Source: an uncultured Eubacteriales bacterium
GTDB lineage: Bacteria > Bacillota > Clostridia > UMGS1810
Length of the DNA stretch: 7,021 nucleotides
Assembly: GCA_902493665.1 (NCBI GenBank)
Contig: CABUQL010000066.1
Location: 1-7,021 of the forward strand
Direction: 5' to 3'
Part shown: positions 1 through 5,943 of the stretch, one piece after another
Numbering within the stretch: position 1 is the stretch's first letter
How the letters are laid out: the number at the start of each line of letters is the position of its first letter
Notes under the pieces: generated by a model
What the model was told of the DNA's origin: nothing
The model's database searches: none
The model's input: only the letters and a program-made list of their open reading frames with translations
Made by a program: the position numbers and the translations under genes

Positions 1-507
1 TAAATAAATCATGGCACAAAATACACCAGTAACGGTTATTGCCGATGAAAAAAGCTGGGGAATACCGTTTGAAAGCATTTCACGGAGAGTGTCGGTATCG
101 TTTGTAAATCTGCTCATAAGCTCGCCGTGTGTGTGCGTGTCAAAAAACTTAATCGGGAGCTTTTGCATATTTGTAAAAAGGTCGGTTCTTATTTTGTAAA
201 GCGTGCCTGTGCTTACCTTTAACATAAGGCGCGAATACATATAGTTTCCGATTATTCCGAGCGAGTAGAATACACCCATTAAAATGAGCGTTTGTATAAG
301 TTTGTTAATGTCCGAATTTCCCGTAAGATTGTTTAAAATCGGTTTTAACAGATACGTTCCGGCTATGTTTGCCGACGCATTTAGAATTATTCCGATTACA
401 ACAAAAACAAGATGTGTTTTGTATTCGAACATATATTTTAAAATTCTGACGATAGTCTTTTTTGCATCTTTCGGCTTTTTAAAACCTGCTTTACGCATTG
501 GAGGCAT
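1..507 (-). CDS. ABC exporter, second half-transporter of a heterodimer (N-terminal 169 residues only; runs off window)
   Basis: This is the N-terminal part of a half-size ABC exporter: the transmembrane domain only, cut by the window edge before the nucleotide-binding domain. The reverse-strand frame stays open to base 1. The protein begins MPPMRKAGF with a basic, Lys-rich tail, typical of the second subunit of Firmicutes heterodimeric exporters (BmrD/LmrD-like). Hydrophobic helices lie at about residues 32-54 and 71-92. The family motif following 'FFD', with GELMSRFTND at about residues 128-137, is the conserved start of an intracellular coupling region of type-1 exporters. The start at 507 is preferred because the AGGGGG ribosome site (517-522) is 9 nt upstream; an ATG at 513 is only 3 nt from it. 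The gene overlaps the end of the preceding ABC gene by 17 nt, so the two are translationally coupled. The substrate cannot be told; drugs or peptides are typical for the family. The family call is firm, the start moderately so. Confidence 0.9.
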   Translation of the reverse strand, partial: MPPMRKAGFKKPKDAKKTIVRILKYMFEYKTHLVFVVIGIILNASANIAGTYLLKPILNNLTGNSDINKLIQTLILMGVFYSLGIIGNYMYSRLMLKVSTGTLYKIRTDLFTNMQKLPIKFFDTHTHGELMSRFTNDTDTLREMLSNGIPQLFSSAITVTGVFCAMIYL

Positions 508-2233
508 TGTCATCTTCCCCCTTTTTGTTGTTTTGAGATTCGTAAATATCTTTGTAGATTTCACTTCTTGAAAGAAGCTCATCGTGTGTGCCGATGTCGC
601 TTATTTTTCCGTCGTCCAAAATTATTATTTTGTCGGCGTCCATAACCGAAGAAATTCTTTGTGCGATAATTATTACCGTAATGCCGCTGATTTTCTTAAA
701 CGATTCTCTTATTTTTTTGTCCGTTGCGGTGTCAACCGCACTTGTCGAGTCGTCGAGAATAAGAATTTTCGGGTTTTTCACAAGCGCTCTTGCAATACAA
801 AGACGCTGTTTCTGTCCGCCCGAAGCGTTAACGCCGCCCTGTCCCAAATCGGTTTCGTATCCGTCGGGGAAGGACATTATAAAATCGTGCGCCTGAGCGC
901 TTTTGCAGGCGGATATAATCATTTCATCGGCTGCGTTGTCATTGCCCCATTTTAAGTTTTCTTTTATTGTGCCCGAAAAAAGCACGTTTTTCTGAAGAAC
1001 CATTGAAACGGCATCGCGGAGCACGTTTATTTTGTAATCTTTAACGTTTTCTCCGCCGACACAAACCGCCCCGTCCGATACATCGTAAAGTCTTGGAATA
1101 AGCTGAACAAGTGTTGTTTTCGCACTTCCCGTTCCGCCGATTACGGCAACGGTTTCGCCCGAATTAATTTTAAAAGACACATCCTCCAAAACTTTGTTGC
1201 TGTCTTTTTTGTATGAAAAACTGACATCTTTAAATTCGATGCTTCCGTCTTTTACGGTTTTGTTTTTTTCCGCTTTGTCATCTGTAATATCTATTTCTTC
1301 GTCAAAAACTTCGTTTATTCTTGAAATTGAAGCTTTTGACATAACAAGCATAACAAAGGCCATTGAAATTATCATAAGCGACATAAGAATCTGCGAAACA
1401 TAGCTTATAAAACTCATAAGCTGTCCGGCGGTCATTGTGCCTTTAATAATCATATTTCCGCCGAACCACGATATGGAAATCATACAGACATACATAACAA
1501 ACTGCATAATAGGTCCGTTTAAAATAATGAGTTTTTCTGCTCTTATCTGCATTTTTCTTACATCGTCGGCAGATGCTTTAAACTTGCTTTCTTCATATTC
1601 GCCTCGTACAAATGCTTTTACAACACGTATTGCAATGAGGTTTTCCTGAATTGACGAATTCATTTTATCGTATTTTTTAAGCATTGCCTGAAAACGGGGG
1701 AAAGCTTTTACCGCTATAATTCCGAGCGCTATTGCAAGAACAGGTATCGCAACCAAAAATATTGTTGCAAGTTCGCCGTTTATGCGCACCGCCATAATTG
1801 TTGCTCCTATAAGCATAACGGGCGAGCGCGCGAGCATTCTTATTATAACCATAAATGCATTTTGCGTGTTTGTTACGTCTGTTGTAAGACGTGTGATAAG
1901 CGAAGCGGTGCTGAATTTGTCGATGTTTGAAAATGAAAAGTTCTGAATTTTTTCAAAAAGCAAATATCTTAAATTTTTTGCAAGTCCCGCACTTGCCGTA
2001 GCACCGAACTTTGCGGACATTGCTCCGAAAAACAAGGCAAGAAGTGACATGAGAATCATAAGCAAACCTATTTTTGAAATGTATGAAATATCTTTGTTTG
2101 CTATGCCGATATCAATGATTTTTGCCATTAAAAACGGAATATAAATTTCTAAAATTACTTCAAAAATAACCGATATCGGAGTCAAAACCGTTTGAAGTGT
2201 GTATTCTTTTGCACAGCTGAAAATTCTTTTCAT
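491..2233 (-). CDS. ABC exporter half-transporter with degenerate ATPase site (BmrC-like)
   Basis: This is a complete 580-residue half-transporter, the usual family length, with an inner-membrane type-1 exporter domain fused to a nucleotide-binding domain. Six hydrophobic helices fall near residues 16-38, 53-74, 128-149, 156-178, 242-263 and 273-297. The ATPase domain shows Walker A GGTGSAKT (366-373), Q-loop Q414, signature ASGGQ (470-474), Walker B ending D494, D-loop SAVD and an H-loop region. Three catalytic positions are altered: the last Walker A glycine is Ala371, the catalytic Glu after Walker B is Asp495, and the switch His is Gln525. In known heterodimers such as BmrC/BmrD and TM287/TM288, this pattern marks the subunit carrying the non-hydrolysing site, so the partner downstream should carry the competent one. 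The ATG at 2233 is preceded by AAGGAGG (2248-2254) with a rather long 14-nt spacer; an in-frame stop lies just upstream. It probably exports a drug, lipid or peptide; the substrate is unknown. Confidence 0.95.
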   Translation of the reverse strand: MKRIFSCAKEYTLQTVLTPISVIFEVILEIYIPFLMAKIIDIGIANKDISYISKIGLLMILMSLLALFFGAMSAKFGATASAGLAKNLRYLLFEKIQNFSFSNIDKFSTASLITRLTTDVTNTQNAFMVIIRMLARSPVMLIGATIMAVRINGELATIFLVAIPVLAIALGIIAVKAFPRFQAMLKKYDKMNSSIQENLIAIRVVKAFVRGEYEESKFKASADDVRKMQIRAEKLIILNGPIMQFVMYVCMISISWFGGNMIIKGTMTAGQLMSFISYVSQILMSLMIISMAFVMLVMSKASISRINEVFDEEIDITDDKAEKNKTVKDGSIEFKDVSFSYKKDSNKVLEDVSFKINSGETVAVIGGTGSAKTTLVQLIPRLYDVSDGAVCVGGENVKDYKINVLRDAVSMVLQKNVLFSGTIKENLKWGNDNAADEMIISACKSAQAHDFIMSFPDGYETDLGQGGVNASGGQKQRLCIARALVKNPKILILDDSTSAVDTATDKKIRESFKKISGITVIIIAQRISSVMDADKIIILDDGKISDIGTHDELLSRSEIYKDIYESQNNKKGEDDNASNA

Positions 2234-2267
2234 TTTGCTTTTTTAAGCCTCCTTATGATGTAATACT

Positions 2268-2296
2268 TTTATAATGTGCATTATTTGTGATTTTAA
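2268..2296 (-). promoter_or_regulatory. weak candidate promoter for the ABC exporter pair
   Basis: Reading leftward, TTAAAA (2291-2296) and TATAAA (2268-2273) are separated by 17 nt. They lie in the 94-nt gap between the ybaK-like gene and the ABC genes, and the start point would fall about 27 nt before the ATG. The -10 is good and the -35 matches only 4 of 6 bases. In AT-rich DNA such matches arise by chance, so the exporter may equally be read from the operon promoter at 3205-3233. Confidence 0.3.
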
Positions 2297-2327
2297 TGAA
2301 GAAAATTACTTTTAAAAAACAAACTTT

Positions 2328-2807
2328 CTATAATGTCAGATCGCAAAAAACGGCGTCGGTTACTTTTTGCAAATCGTCTGTTCCGATAAGAAGCTGGCAG
2401 CCTCTGACTCCTGCGCTTATTGTGATTTTATCAAAGTTTTTTGCGGTTTCATTAATGAAAGTGGGAAATTTCTTTTTCATTCCGATTGGCGAGCAGCCGC
2501 CTCTTATATAACCCGTAAGATTTAAAAGGTCTTTAACGTGAATCATTTCGATTTTTTTGTTTCCCGTTACTTTTGCTGCTTTTTTTAAATCGACTTCTTT
2601 GTCAACGGGGATGCAAAAAACAACCGGTCCGGTTTTGTCACCTTTTGCGACAAGCGTCTTGAAAACACGTTCAAATTCAAGACCGACCTGACGGGCGATA
2701 TGTGTTCCCGACAGGTCGTTTTCGTCAACGGTATATGTAATTGCTTCATAATTAACCTTTGCTTTGTCAAGCATGCGCATTGCGTTTGTTTTTGTTTGCT
2801 TCGGCAT
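2328..2807 (-). CDS. ybaK: YbaK/EbsC-family Cys-tRNA(Pro)/Cys-tRNA(Cys) deacylase
   Basis: This is a 159-residue cytoplasmic trans-editing protein, full length for the YbaK family. The family hydrolyses Cys-tRNA(Pro), formed when prolyl-tRNA synthetase mischarges cysteine, and can also act on Cys-tRNA(Cys). The protein opens with KTNAMRMLDKAKV (residues 6-18), followed by VFKTLV; Lys50 there matches the lysine essential in Haemophilus YbaK. The hallmark TGYIRGGCSPIGMKKKFPT spans about 98-116, and SAGVRGCQL lies at 131-139. ATG 2807 has a ribosome site GGAGGTG (2817-2823) with a 9-nt spacer. It sits 40 nt after a small membrane-protein gene and 94 nt before an ABC exporter, all in one direction, and is probably cotranscribed. 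That context adds nothing clear to its role, since ybaK genes are found in many settings. The family assignment is firm; which tRNA is preferred cannot be read here. Confidence 0.95.
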   Translation of the reverse strand: MPKQTKTNAMRMLDKAKVNYEAITYTVDENDLSGTHIARQVGLEFERVFKTLVAKGDKTGPVVFCIPVDKEVDLKKAAKVTGNKKIEMIHVKDLLNLTGYIRGGCSPIGMKKKFPTFINETAKNFDKITISAGVRGCQLLIGTDDLQKVTDAVFCDLTL

Positions 2808-2847
2808 TTAGCCTAACACCTCCATTATATAATAACTTAAAAATGTG

Positions 2848-3159
2848 TTAAATTTGTGATAATAAATTGAAAATATATGCCAAAAAATAAATAGCGGCGG
2901 GCAAAAACTGAATTATACATGACTTTTTGTATTCTTCATCTTTGCGGTACGATATTGATACTGCAATTGAAAATACCGTAAAAAGAGGAATGGATATTAC
3001 CGTATATATGCTTATATAGTTAAATATGTTCAGTGCATTTTTTTCAAATGATTTAAAAACCTCATACGAGATTTTTGACAAAGCGGTAAATACAAAAAAC
3101 ATTATAATTAATATAAAATTAAGAAAAACACTTGCAATTTTAAGAAATTTTTCACTCAT
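2848..3159 (-). CDS. small three-helix membrane protein of unknown function
   Basis: I do not recognise this 103-residue protein. It has three hydrophobic stretches at about residues 8-28, 47-70 and 82-99. Between the first two lies a segment rich in Lys, Phe and Glu, and a charged loop RKDEEYKK (72-79) sits between the last two. No signal-peptidase site, cysteine pair or enzyme motif is visible. It looks like a real gene: it has an ATG at 3159 with GGAG about 6 nt upstream, a well-formed promoter 46 nt ahead, and a ybaK-like gene 40 nt downstream in the same direction. It is the first gene of the leftward cluster. Positive residues on the short loops do not settle the topology. It could be a poorly conserved DUF-type membrane protein; the hydrophobic composition alone supports no function. 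Confidence 0.7.
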   Translation of the reverse strand: MSEKFLKIASVFLNFILIIMFFVFTALSKISYEVFKSFEKNALNIFNYISIYTVISIPLFTVFSIAVSISYRKDEEYKKSCIIQFLPAAIYFLAYIFNLLSQI

Positions 3160-3204
3160 ATAAAACTCCGTCTTTAAAACTTTTAATTTTGTTTTGTAAG
3201 AGTT

Positions 3205-3233
3205 ATTTTATCACAATAAACAAAATAAATCAA
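3205..3233 (-). promoter_or_regulatory. SigA-type promoter for the leftward cluster
   Basis: Read leftward, the -35 is TTGATT (3228-3233), the spacer is exactly 17 nt, and the -10 is TAAAAT (3205-3210) with a TG extension (TGA before the box). The predicted start near 3198 gives a 5' leader of about 40 nt before the membrane-protein ATG at 3159. It lies back to back with the rpsB promoter, whose -35 starts 36 nt further right. Confidence 0.7.
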
Positions 3234-3269
3234 CTTTGAAAATTAATTTTCAAAAATGTAAAAAAAGTG

Positions 3270-3298
3270 TTGCATTTAATGAAAAAATGTGGTAAAAT
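3270..3298 (+). promoter_or_regulatory. SigA-type promoter of rpsB-tsf
   Basis: TTGCAT (3270-3275), a 17-nt spacer and TAAAAT (3293-3298), with the extended -10 element TGG directly before the box. Transcription would start near 3305 and produce a leader of about 100 nt before the rpsB ATG. The AT-rich stretch upstream (3234-3269) could act as an UP element, as expected for a translation gene. Confidence 0.75.
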
Positions 3299-3321
3299 AT
3301 TAAAGCTGTTAAAAATACACA

Positions 3322-3379
3322 CGCATCAATATCCTTGCCGTGTTGCTTAAAGCGTTGTTTTAAGTGGGCAAATGATGCG
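3322..3379 (+). promoter_or_regulatory. structured 5' leader of rpsB, candidate S2 autoregulatory element
   Basis: Three nested helices can be drawn by eye. An outer 7-bp helix pairs CGCATCA (3322-3328) with TGATGCG (3373-3379). A 5-bp helix pairs TTGCC (3335-3339) with GGCAA (3367-3371). An inner 6-bp helix pairs CTTAAA (3346-3351) with TTTAAG (3359-3364), plus a G-T wobble at its base. Bulges sit mostly on the 5' side: 6 nt (3329-3334) and about 5 nt (3340-3344). The structure ends just before an SD-like GGAGG (3379-3383) and 14 nt before the true ribosome site AGGAGG (3394-3399). Ribosomal protein S2 represses its own mRNA through a leader in E. coli; the same role here is inference from position and fold. 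I could not match it to a named RNA family. Confidence 0.55.
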
Positions 3380-3406
3380 GAGGTATAAACTAAAGGAGGA
3401 TAAAAA

Positions 3407-4138
3407 ATGGCAGTTATTTCAATGAAACAGTTGTTGGAAGCAGGTGTTCACTTCGGACACCAGACAAGAAGATGGAATCCTAAAATGGCAGAGTACATCT
3501 ACACGGAAAGAAACGGAATTTACATCATCAATCTTCAGAAAACAGTTAAGAAGATTGAAGAAGCTTACAGCTTTATTAAAGAAGTTGCGGAAAGCGGTCA
3601 GGACGTTCTTTTTGTAGGTACAAAAAAACAGGCTCAGGAATCCATCAAAGAAGAAGCCGAAAGAGTCGGTATGTATTATGTTAATGCAAGATGGCTCGGC
3701 GGTATGATGACAAACTTTAAAACAATCAAACAGAGAATTGACAGATTAAAACAGCTTCGTGCTATGCAGGAAGACGGTACATTTGATCTTCTCCCCAAAA
3801 AAGAAGTTATCAAATTAAACCTTGAAATCGAAAAACTCGATAAATACCTCGGCGGTATTAAAGATATGAAAAAACTTCCGGGCGCTCTCTTTATCGTTGA
3901 CCCGAGAAAAGAAAGAATCGCTGTTGCAGAAGCTAAAAAACTTGGTATCCCGGTTGTTGCTATCGTTGACACAAACTGCGACCCTGACGAAGTTGATTAT
4001 GTAATCCCCGGTAACGATGACGCTATCAGAGCCGTAAAACTTATTTCTTCAACAATTGCAAACGCGATTATCGAAGGAAGACAGGGCGAACAGACAGAAG
4101 ACGCTGCAGCAGAAGAAAAGGCTGAAGCTGACGAATAA
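3407..4138 (+). CDS. rpsB: 30S ribosomal protein S2
   Basis: This is a complete 243-residue S2, a late-assembling protein of the small subunit needed for S1 and mRNA docking. The N-terminal signature is LLEAGVHFGHQTRRWNPKM (residues 9-27), followed by YIYTERNGIYIINL, the FVGTKKQA loop (69-76), NARWLGGMMTNF (93-104) and the second signature PGALFIVDPRKE (158-169). The last 20 residues are an acidic, Ala/Glu-rich tail (EDAAAEEKAEADE at the end), common and variable in clostridial S2. The start is fixed by AGGAGG (3394-3399) with a 7-nt spacer. It is followed after 20 nt by tsf, the near-universal bacterial pairing. Expression is expected from the promoter at 3270-3298 and possibly controlled by the folded leader. 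No anomalies are visible. Confidence 0.98.
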   Translation: MAVISMKQLLEAGVHFGHQTRRWNPKMAEYIYTERNGIYIINLQKTVKKIEEAYSFIKEVAESGQDVLFVGTKKQAQESIKEEAERVGMYYVNARWLGGMMTNFKTIKQRIDRLKQLRAMQEDGTFDLLPKKEVIKLNLEIEKLDKYLGGIKDMKKLPGALFIVDPRKERIAVAEAKKLGIPVVAIVDTNCDPDEVDYVIPGNDDAIRAVKLISSTIANAIIEGRQGEQTEDAAAEEKAEADE

Positions 4139-4158
4139 TACTTGGGAGGTTATTTTAA

Positions 4159-4893
4159 ATGTTTACTGCTAAAGATGTAAAAGAATTAAGAGAAATGACC
4201 GGCTGCGGTATGATGGACTGTAAAAAAGCTCTTACAGAAACCGACGGTGACAAAGAAAAAGCCGTTGAAATTTTAAGAGAAAAAGGTCTTGCAACTGCTG
4301 CTAAAAAAGCAGGCAGAATTGCTGCAGAAGGTATTGTTAAAGATTACGTTGCAAACAACGTGGGAGTTATTCTTGAAGTAAATGCCGAAACTGACTTCGT
4401 TGCTAAAAACGATCAGTTCTTGGATTTTGTAAATACAGTTGCAAAAGCTGTTGCAGATGCAAACCCGGCAGATGTAGAAGCTCTTAAAGCTGTTGAAGTA
4501 AACGGAACAACAGTAGGCGATATGCTTACGGAAAAAATAGCAACTATCGGCGAAAATATGAACATCAGAAGATTTGCACGCTATGAAGGAAATGTTGCAA
4601 CATACATTCATGCAGGCGGAAAAATCGGTGTTCTTGTTAAATTTGATACAGACGTTGCAGACAAAGACGGATTTAAAGAATTTGCAAAAGATATAGCTAT
4701 GCAGATTGCAGCAGTTAACCCTGCATATGTAAAACCTTCAGAGGTTCCTGCAGATGTTGTTGAAAAGGAAAAAGAAATCCTTACGGCACAGGCTATAAAT
4801 GAAGGAAAACCCGCAAACATTGCTGAAAAAATGGTTGCAGGAAGAATTCACAAATTCTACAAAGAAATCCGTTCATTAAAGACGGTGACTTGA
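4159..4893 (+). CDS. tsf: elongation factor Ts, C-terminally truncated by a frameshift
   Basis: EF-Ts recycles EF-Tu by catalysing GDP release. The open frame gives 244 residues, against roughly 295-305 in related bacteria. The N-terminal UBA-like domain (TAKDVKELREMTGCGMMDCK, 3-22) and the EF-Tu contact motif ETDFVAKND (77-85) are intact, as is the core through GRIHKFYKEI (228-237). The following seven residues, RSLKTVT, are foreign, and the frame then stops. Family members continue here with a CLL(D/E)QPFIKD-type motif; in this sequence the codons for P-F-I-K-D resume at 4869 in another frame and run to 5036. The evidence fits loss of 16 nt: five codons plus one base. Ribosome site GGGAGG (4144-4149) has a 9-nt spacer. 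If real, the protein lacks part of the C-terminal core and the C-terminal module; if an artefact, the true gene is about 297 residues long, ending at 5036. Confidence 0.9.
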   Translation: MFTAKDVKELREMTGCGMMDCKKALTETDGDKEKAVEILREKGLATAAKKAGRIAAEGIVKDYVANNVGVILEVNAETDFVAKNDQFLDFVNTVAKAVADANPADVEALKAVEVNGTTVGDMLTEKIATIGENMNIRRFARYEGNVATYIHAGGKIGVLVKFDTDVADKDGFKEFAKDIAMQIAAVNPAYVKPSEVPADVVEKEKEILTAQAINEGKPANIAEKMVAGRIHKFYKEIRSLKTVT

Positions 4894-5036
4894 GCGTTGC
4901 AAAATACGTTGAAGAAAAAGCCAAAGAACTCGGCGGTAAAATTGAAATTGTTTCTTTCGCAAGATTTGAAAAAGGCGAAGGTCTTGAAAAGAAAGAAGAA
5001 AACTTTGCTGACGAAGTTGCAGACATGGTAAAGTAA
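4869..5036 (+). pseudogene. tsf: detached C-terminal 55 codons of tsf in another frame
   Basis: Read in the frame that begins CCG at 4869, this stretch encodes PFIKDGDLSVAKYVEEK and continues through IEIVSFARFEKGEG to a normal EF-Ts terminus, ADMVK, followed by TAA. It contains no start codon or ribosome site of its own and is the C-terminal part of EF-Ts left out of frame by the lesion at 4867-4871. It has no stop codon or obvious damage internally, so the disruption looks recent or artefactual. Codon choice matches the upstream part of tsf. Confidence 0.85.
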
Positions 5037-5044
5037 TTTAATAA
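5017..5044 (+). promoter_or_regulatory. weak candidate promoter for the thiamine transporter unit
   Basis: TTGCAG (5017-5022) and TAATAA (5039-5044) lie 16 nt apart across the end of tsf, giving a start near 5051, just before the riboswitch aptamer. The match is moderate and the spacer short. Without it, the riboswitch would depend on readthrough from rpsB-tsf. Confidence 0.3.
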
Positions 5045-5057
5045 ACAATTAAATAAA

Positions 5058-5168
5058 AAAAGGGGAGCTGATTTTAAATTGGCTGAGAGTAAATGTATTG
5101 TCATTTAGACCCTTAGGCAGCGTTTGTTGCCTTAAACCTGATTTGGGTAATGCCAACGTAGGGATTTT
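5058..5168 (+). promoter_or_regulatory. TPP riboswitch (THI-box) aptamer
   Basis: The aptamer carries the THI-box consensus blocks in order: GGGGAGC (5062-5068), GGCTGAGAG (5081-5089), GACCC (5108-5112), ACCTGATTTGGGTAATGCCAACGTAGGGA (first block base 5136, last 5164). P1 is weak, A5058-A5061 with T5165-T5168. An 8-bp arm pairs 5066-5073 with 5077-5084. Two variable hairpins are present: AAATG/CATTT (5091-5095 with 5102-5106) and AGGCA/TGCCT (5115-5119 with 5128-5132). Binding of thiamine pyrophosphate should stabilise P1. The 3' strand of P1 plus flank (GATTTTAA, 5163-5170) is perfectly complementary to TTAAAATC (5195-5202) in the loop of the terminator just downstream; that pairing would enclose the 5' arm of the terminator and is the likely antiterminator. 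High TPP should therefore switch off the downstream thiT. The aptamer call is firm; the switching model is inference. Confidence 0.95.
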
Positions 5169-5185
5169 AACCTATTAAACCGTAT

Positions 5186-5218
5186 GCGGTGTGCTTAAAA
5201 TCAGGCACACCGCTTTTT
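5186..5218 (+). terminator. riboswitch expression-platform terminator
   Basis: A perfect 9-bp GC-rich stem, GCGGTGTGC (5186-5194) with GCACACCGC (5205-5213), has a 10-nt loop and is followed by five T residues (5214-5218). It is the off-state of the TPP riboswitch. Since no other terminator follows tsf, it may also end the rpsB-tsf transcript. Confidence 0.9.
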
Positions 5219-5371
5219 GTCGGATTTTGTATGTTTTTGGTTTTTTTATCATCTTAGGTTGTTAATATCAAAAACGGCAGAAAACGGATTGCTGTTAAGT
5301 GTCTGATTTTTAGCGTGTCAAATGTGGTTTTACGGTAAAATCTCTCCAATATACAAAGGAGGATTTTAATT
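5219..5371 (+). other. untranslated leader between riboswitch terminator and thiT
   Basis: These 153 nt hold no convincing gene. It contains T-rich runs (5229-5247) and a small near-palindrome TTTTAC-G-GTAAAA (5328-5340). The thiT ribosome site, AAAGGAGG (5355-5362), lies near its end, 9 nt before the ATG. A TAAAAT at 5336-5341 lacks a fitting -35, so I do not call a promoter. Together with the riboswitch it makes up the 335-nt gene-free stretch after tsf. Confidence 0.5.
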
Positions 5372-5938
5372 ATGAACGTAACAACAAAAAAACTTACGAA
5401 CACGGCAATTATGATTGCGCTCGCAGAAGTGCTTTCGTTTTTCACAGTGTTCCAGGGAATCAACGGCGGAGATGTAACAATAGGAAGTGCAGTGCCGATT
5501 ATCCTTATTGCATTTATGTATAACACACCGTGGGGAATACTCACATCTCTTGTTTACACTCTCGTAAATATGCTTTTAAAAGGCATAGTAACAACGCTTC
5601 CGACTGAAGGACTCTACACATATTTTATGATGATTCTTTTAGACTATGTGCTCGCTTTCGGCGTTTTGGGTCTTGCAGGATGGTTTTCAAGAAAAATGGG
5701 CGGCAGCAGTGTTGCAATGACAGTGTCGGCAGCTATTGTTGTATTTTTAAGATTTGTGTGCCACTACGCATCGGGAGTAATTCTTTGGGGCAGCTATGCA
5801 CCCGAGGGTCAGAGCGTTTGGCTTTATTCGCTTCTTTATAACGGCGGATATATGCTTCCCGAACTTATAATAACAACAGTGATTGTCGGAATTTTAAGCG
5901 TTAAAGTTATTCCGATGATAATTGAAAAATTCAGATAA
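5372..5938 (+). CDS. thiT: ECF transporter S component ThiT, thiamine uptake
   Basis: This 188-residue integral membrane protein has about six hydrophobic helices and almost no soluble part, the size and layout of ThiT (YuaJ family) S components. ThiT binds thiamine and works with a shared energy-coupling module (EcfT plus two ATPases), not encoded in this window. Family motifs seen are GGDVTIGSAVPI (32-43), RFVCHYASGVILWGSYAPEG (127-146) and YSLLYNGGYMLPE (152-164). From memory of the Lactococcus ThiT structure, thiamine contacts His125, Trp133, Tyr146 and Asn151; His131, Trp139, Tyr152 and Asn157 here fall at a constant offset of six, which supports thiamine as the ligand. The TPP riboswitch upstream supports the same function independently. 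The ATG at 5372 has AAAGGAGG (5355-5362) with a 9-nt spacer. It is probably a single-gene transcript, closed by the terminator at 5944-6003. Confidence 0.95.
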   Translation: MNVTTKKLTNTAIMIALAEVLSFFTVFQGINGGDVTIGSAVPIILIAFMYNTPWGILTSLVYTLVNMLLKGIVTTLPTEGLYTYFMMILLDYVLAFGVLGLAGWFSRKMGGSSVAMTVSAAIVVFLRFVCHYASGVILWGSYAPEGQSVWLYSLLYNGGYMLPELIITTVIVGILSVKVIPMIIEKFR

Positions 5939-5943
5939 AAAAC

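Noticed and set aside
3372..3425. A 17-codon upstream reading frame beginning ATGATG in the rpsB leader and overlapping the rpsB start
   Set aside because: It has only a weak GTGGG-like ribosome site and its start lies inside the predicted stem; the overlap is likely incidental.
4864..4893. Programmed ribosomal frameshift in tsf
   Set aside because: No slippery heptamer or downstream pseudoknot is evident, and about five conserved residues would still be missing after a shift.
4793..5104. Reverse-strand open frames opposite tsf and rpsB
   Set aside because: They are shadows of AT-poor third positions in real genes, with no ribosome sites and low-complexity Ser/Phe-rich translations.
5058..5218. 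FMN, cobalamin or T-box element instead of a TPP riboswitch
   Set aside because: The CTGAGA, ACCTGAT and GTAGGGA blocks in this order are specific to the THI-box, and the gene downstream is ThiT.
5316..5341. Promoter for thiT close to its ribosome site (TAAAAT at 5336-5341)
   Set aside because: No acceptable -35 at 16-18 nt; it would also bypass the riboswitch.
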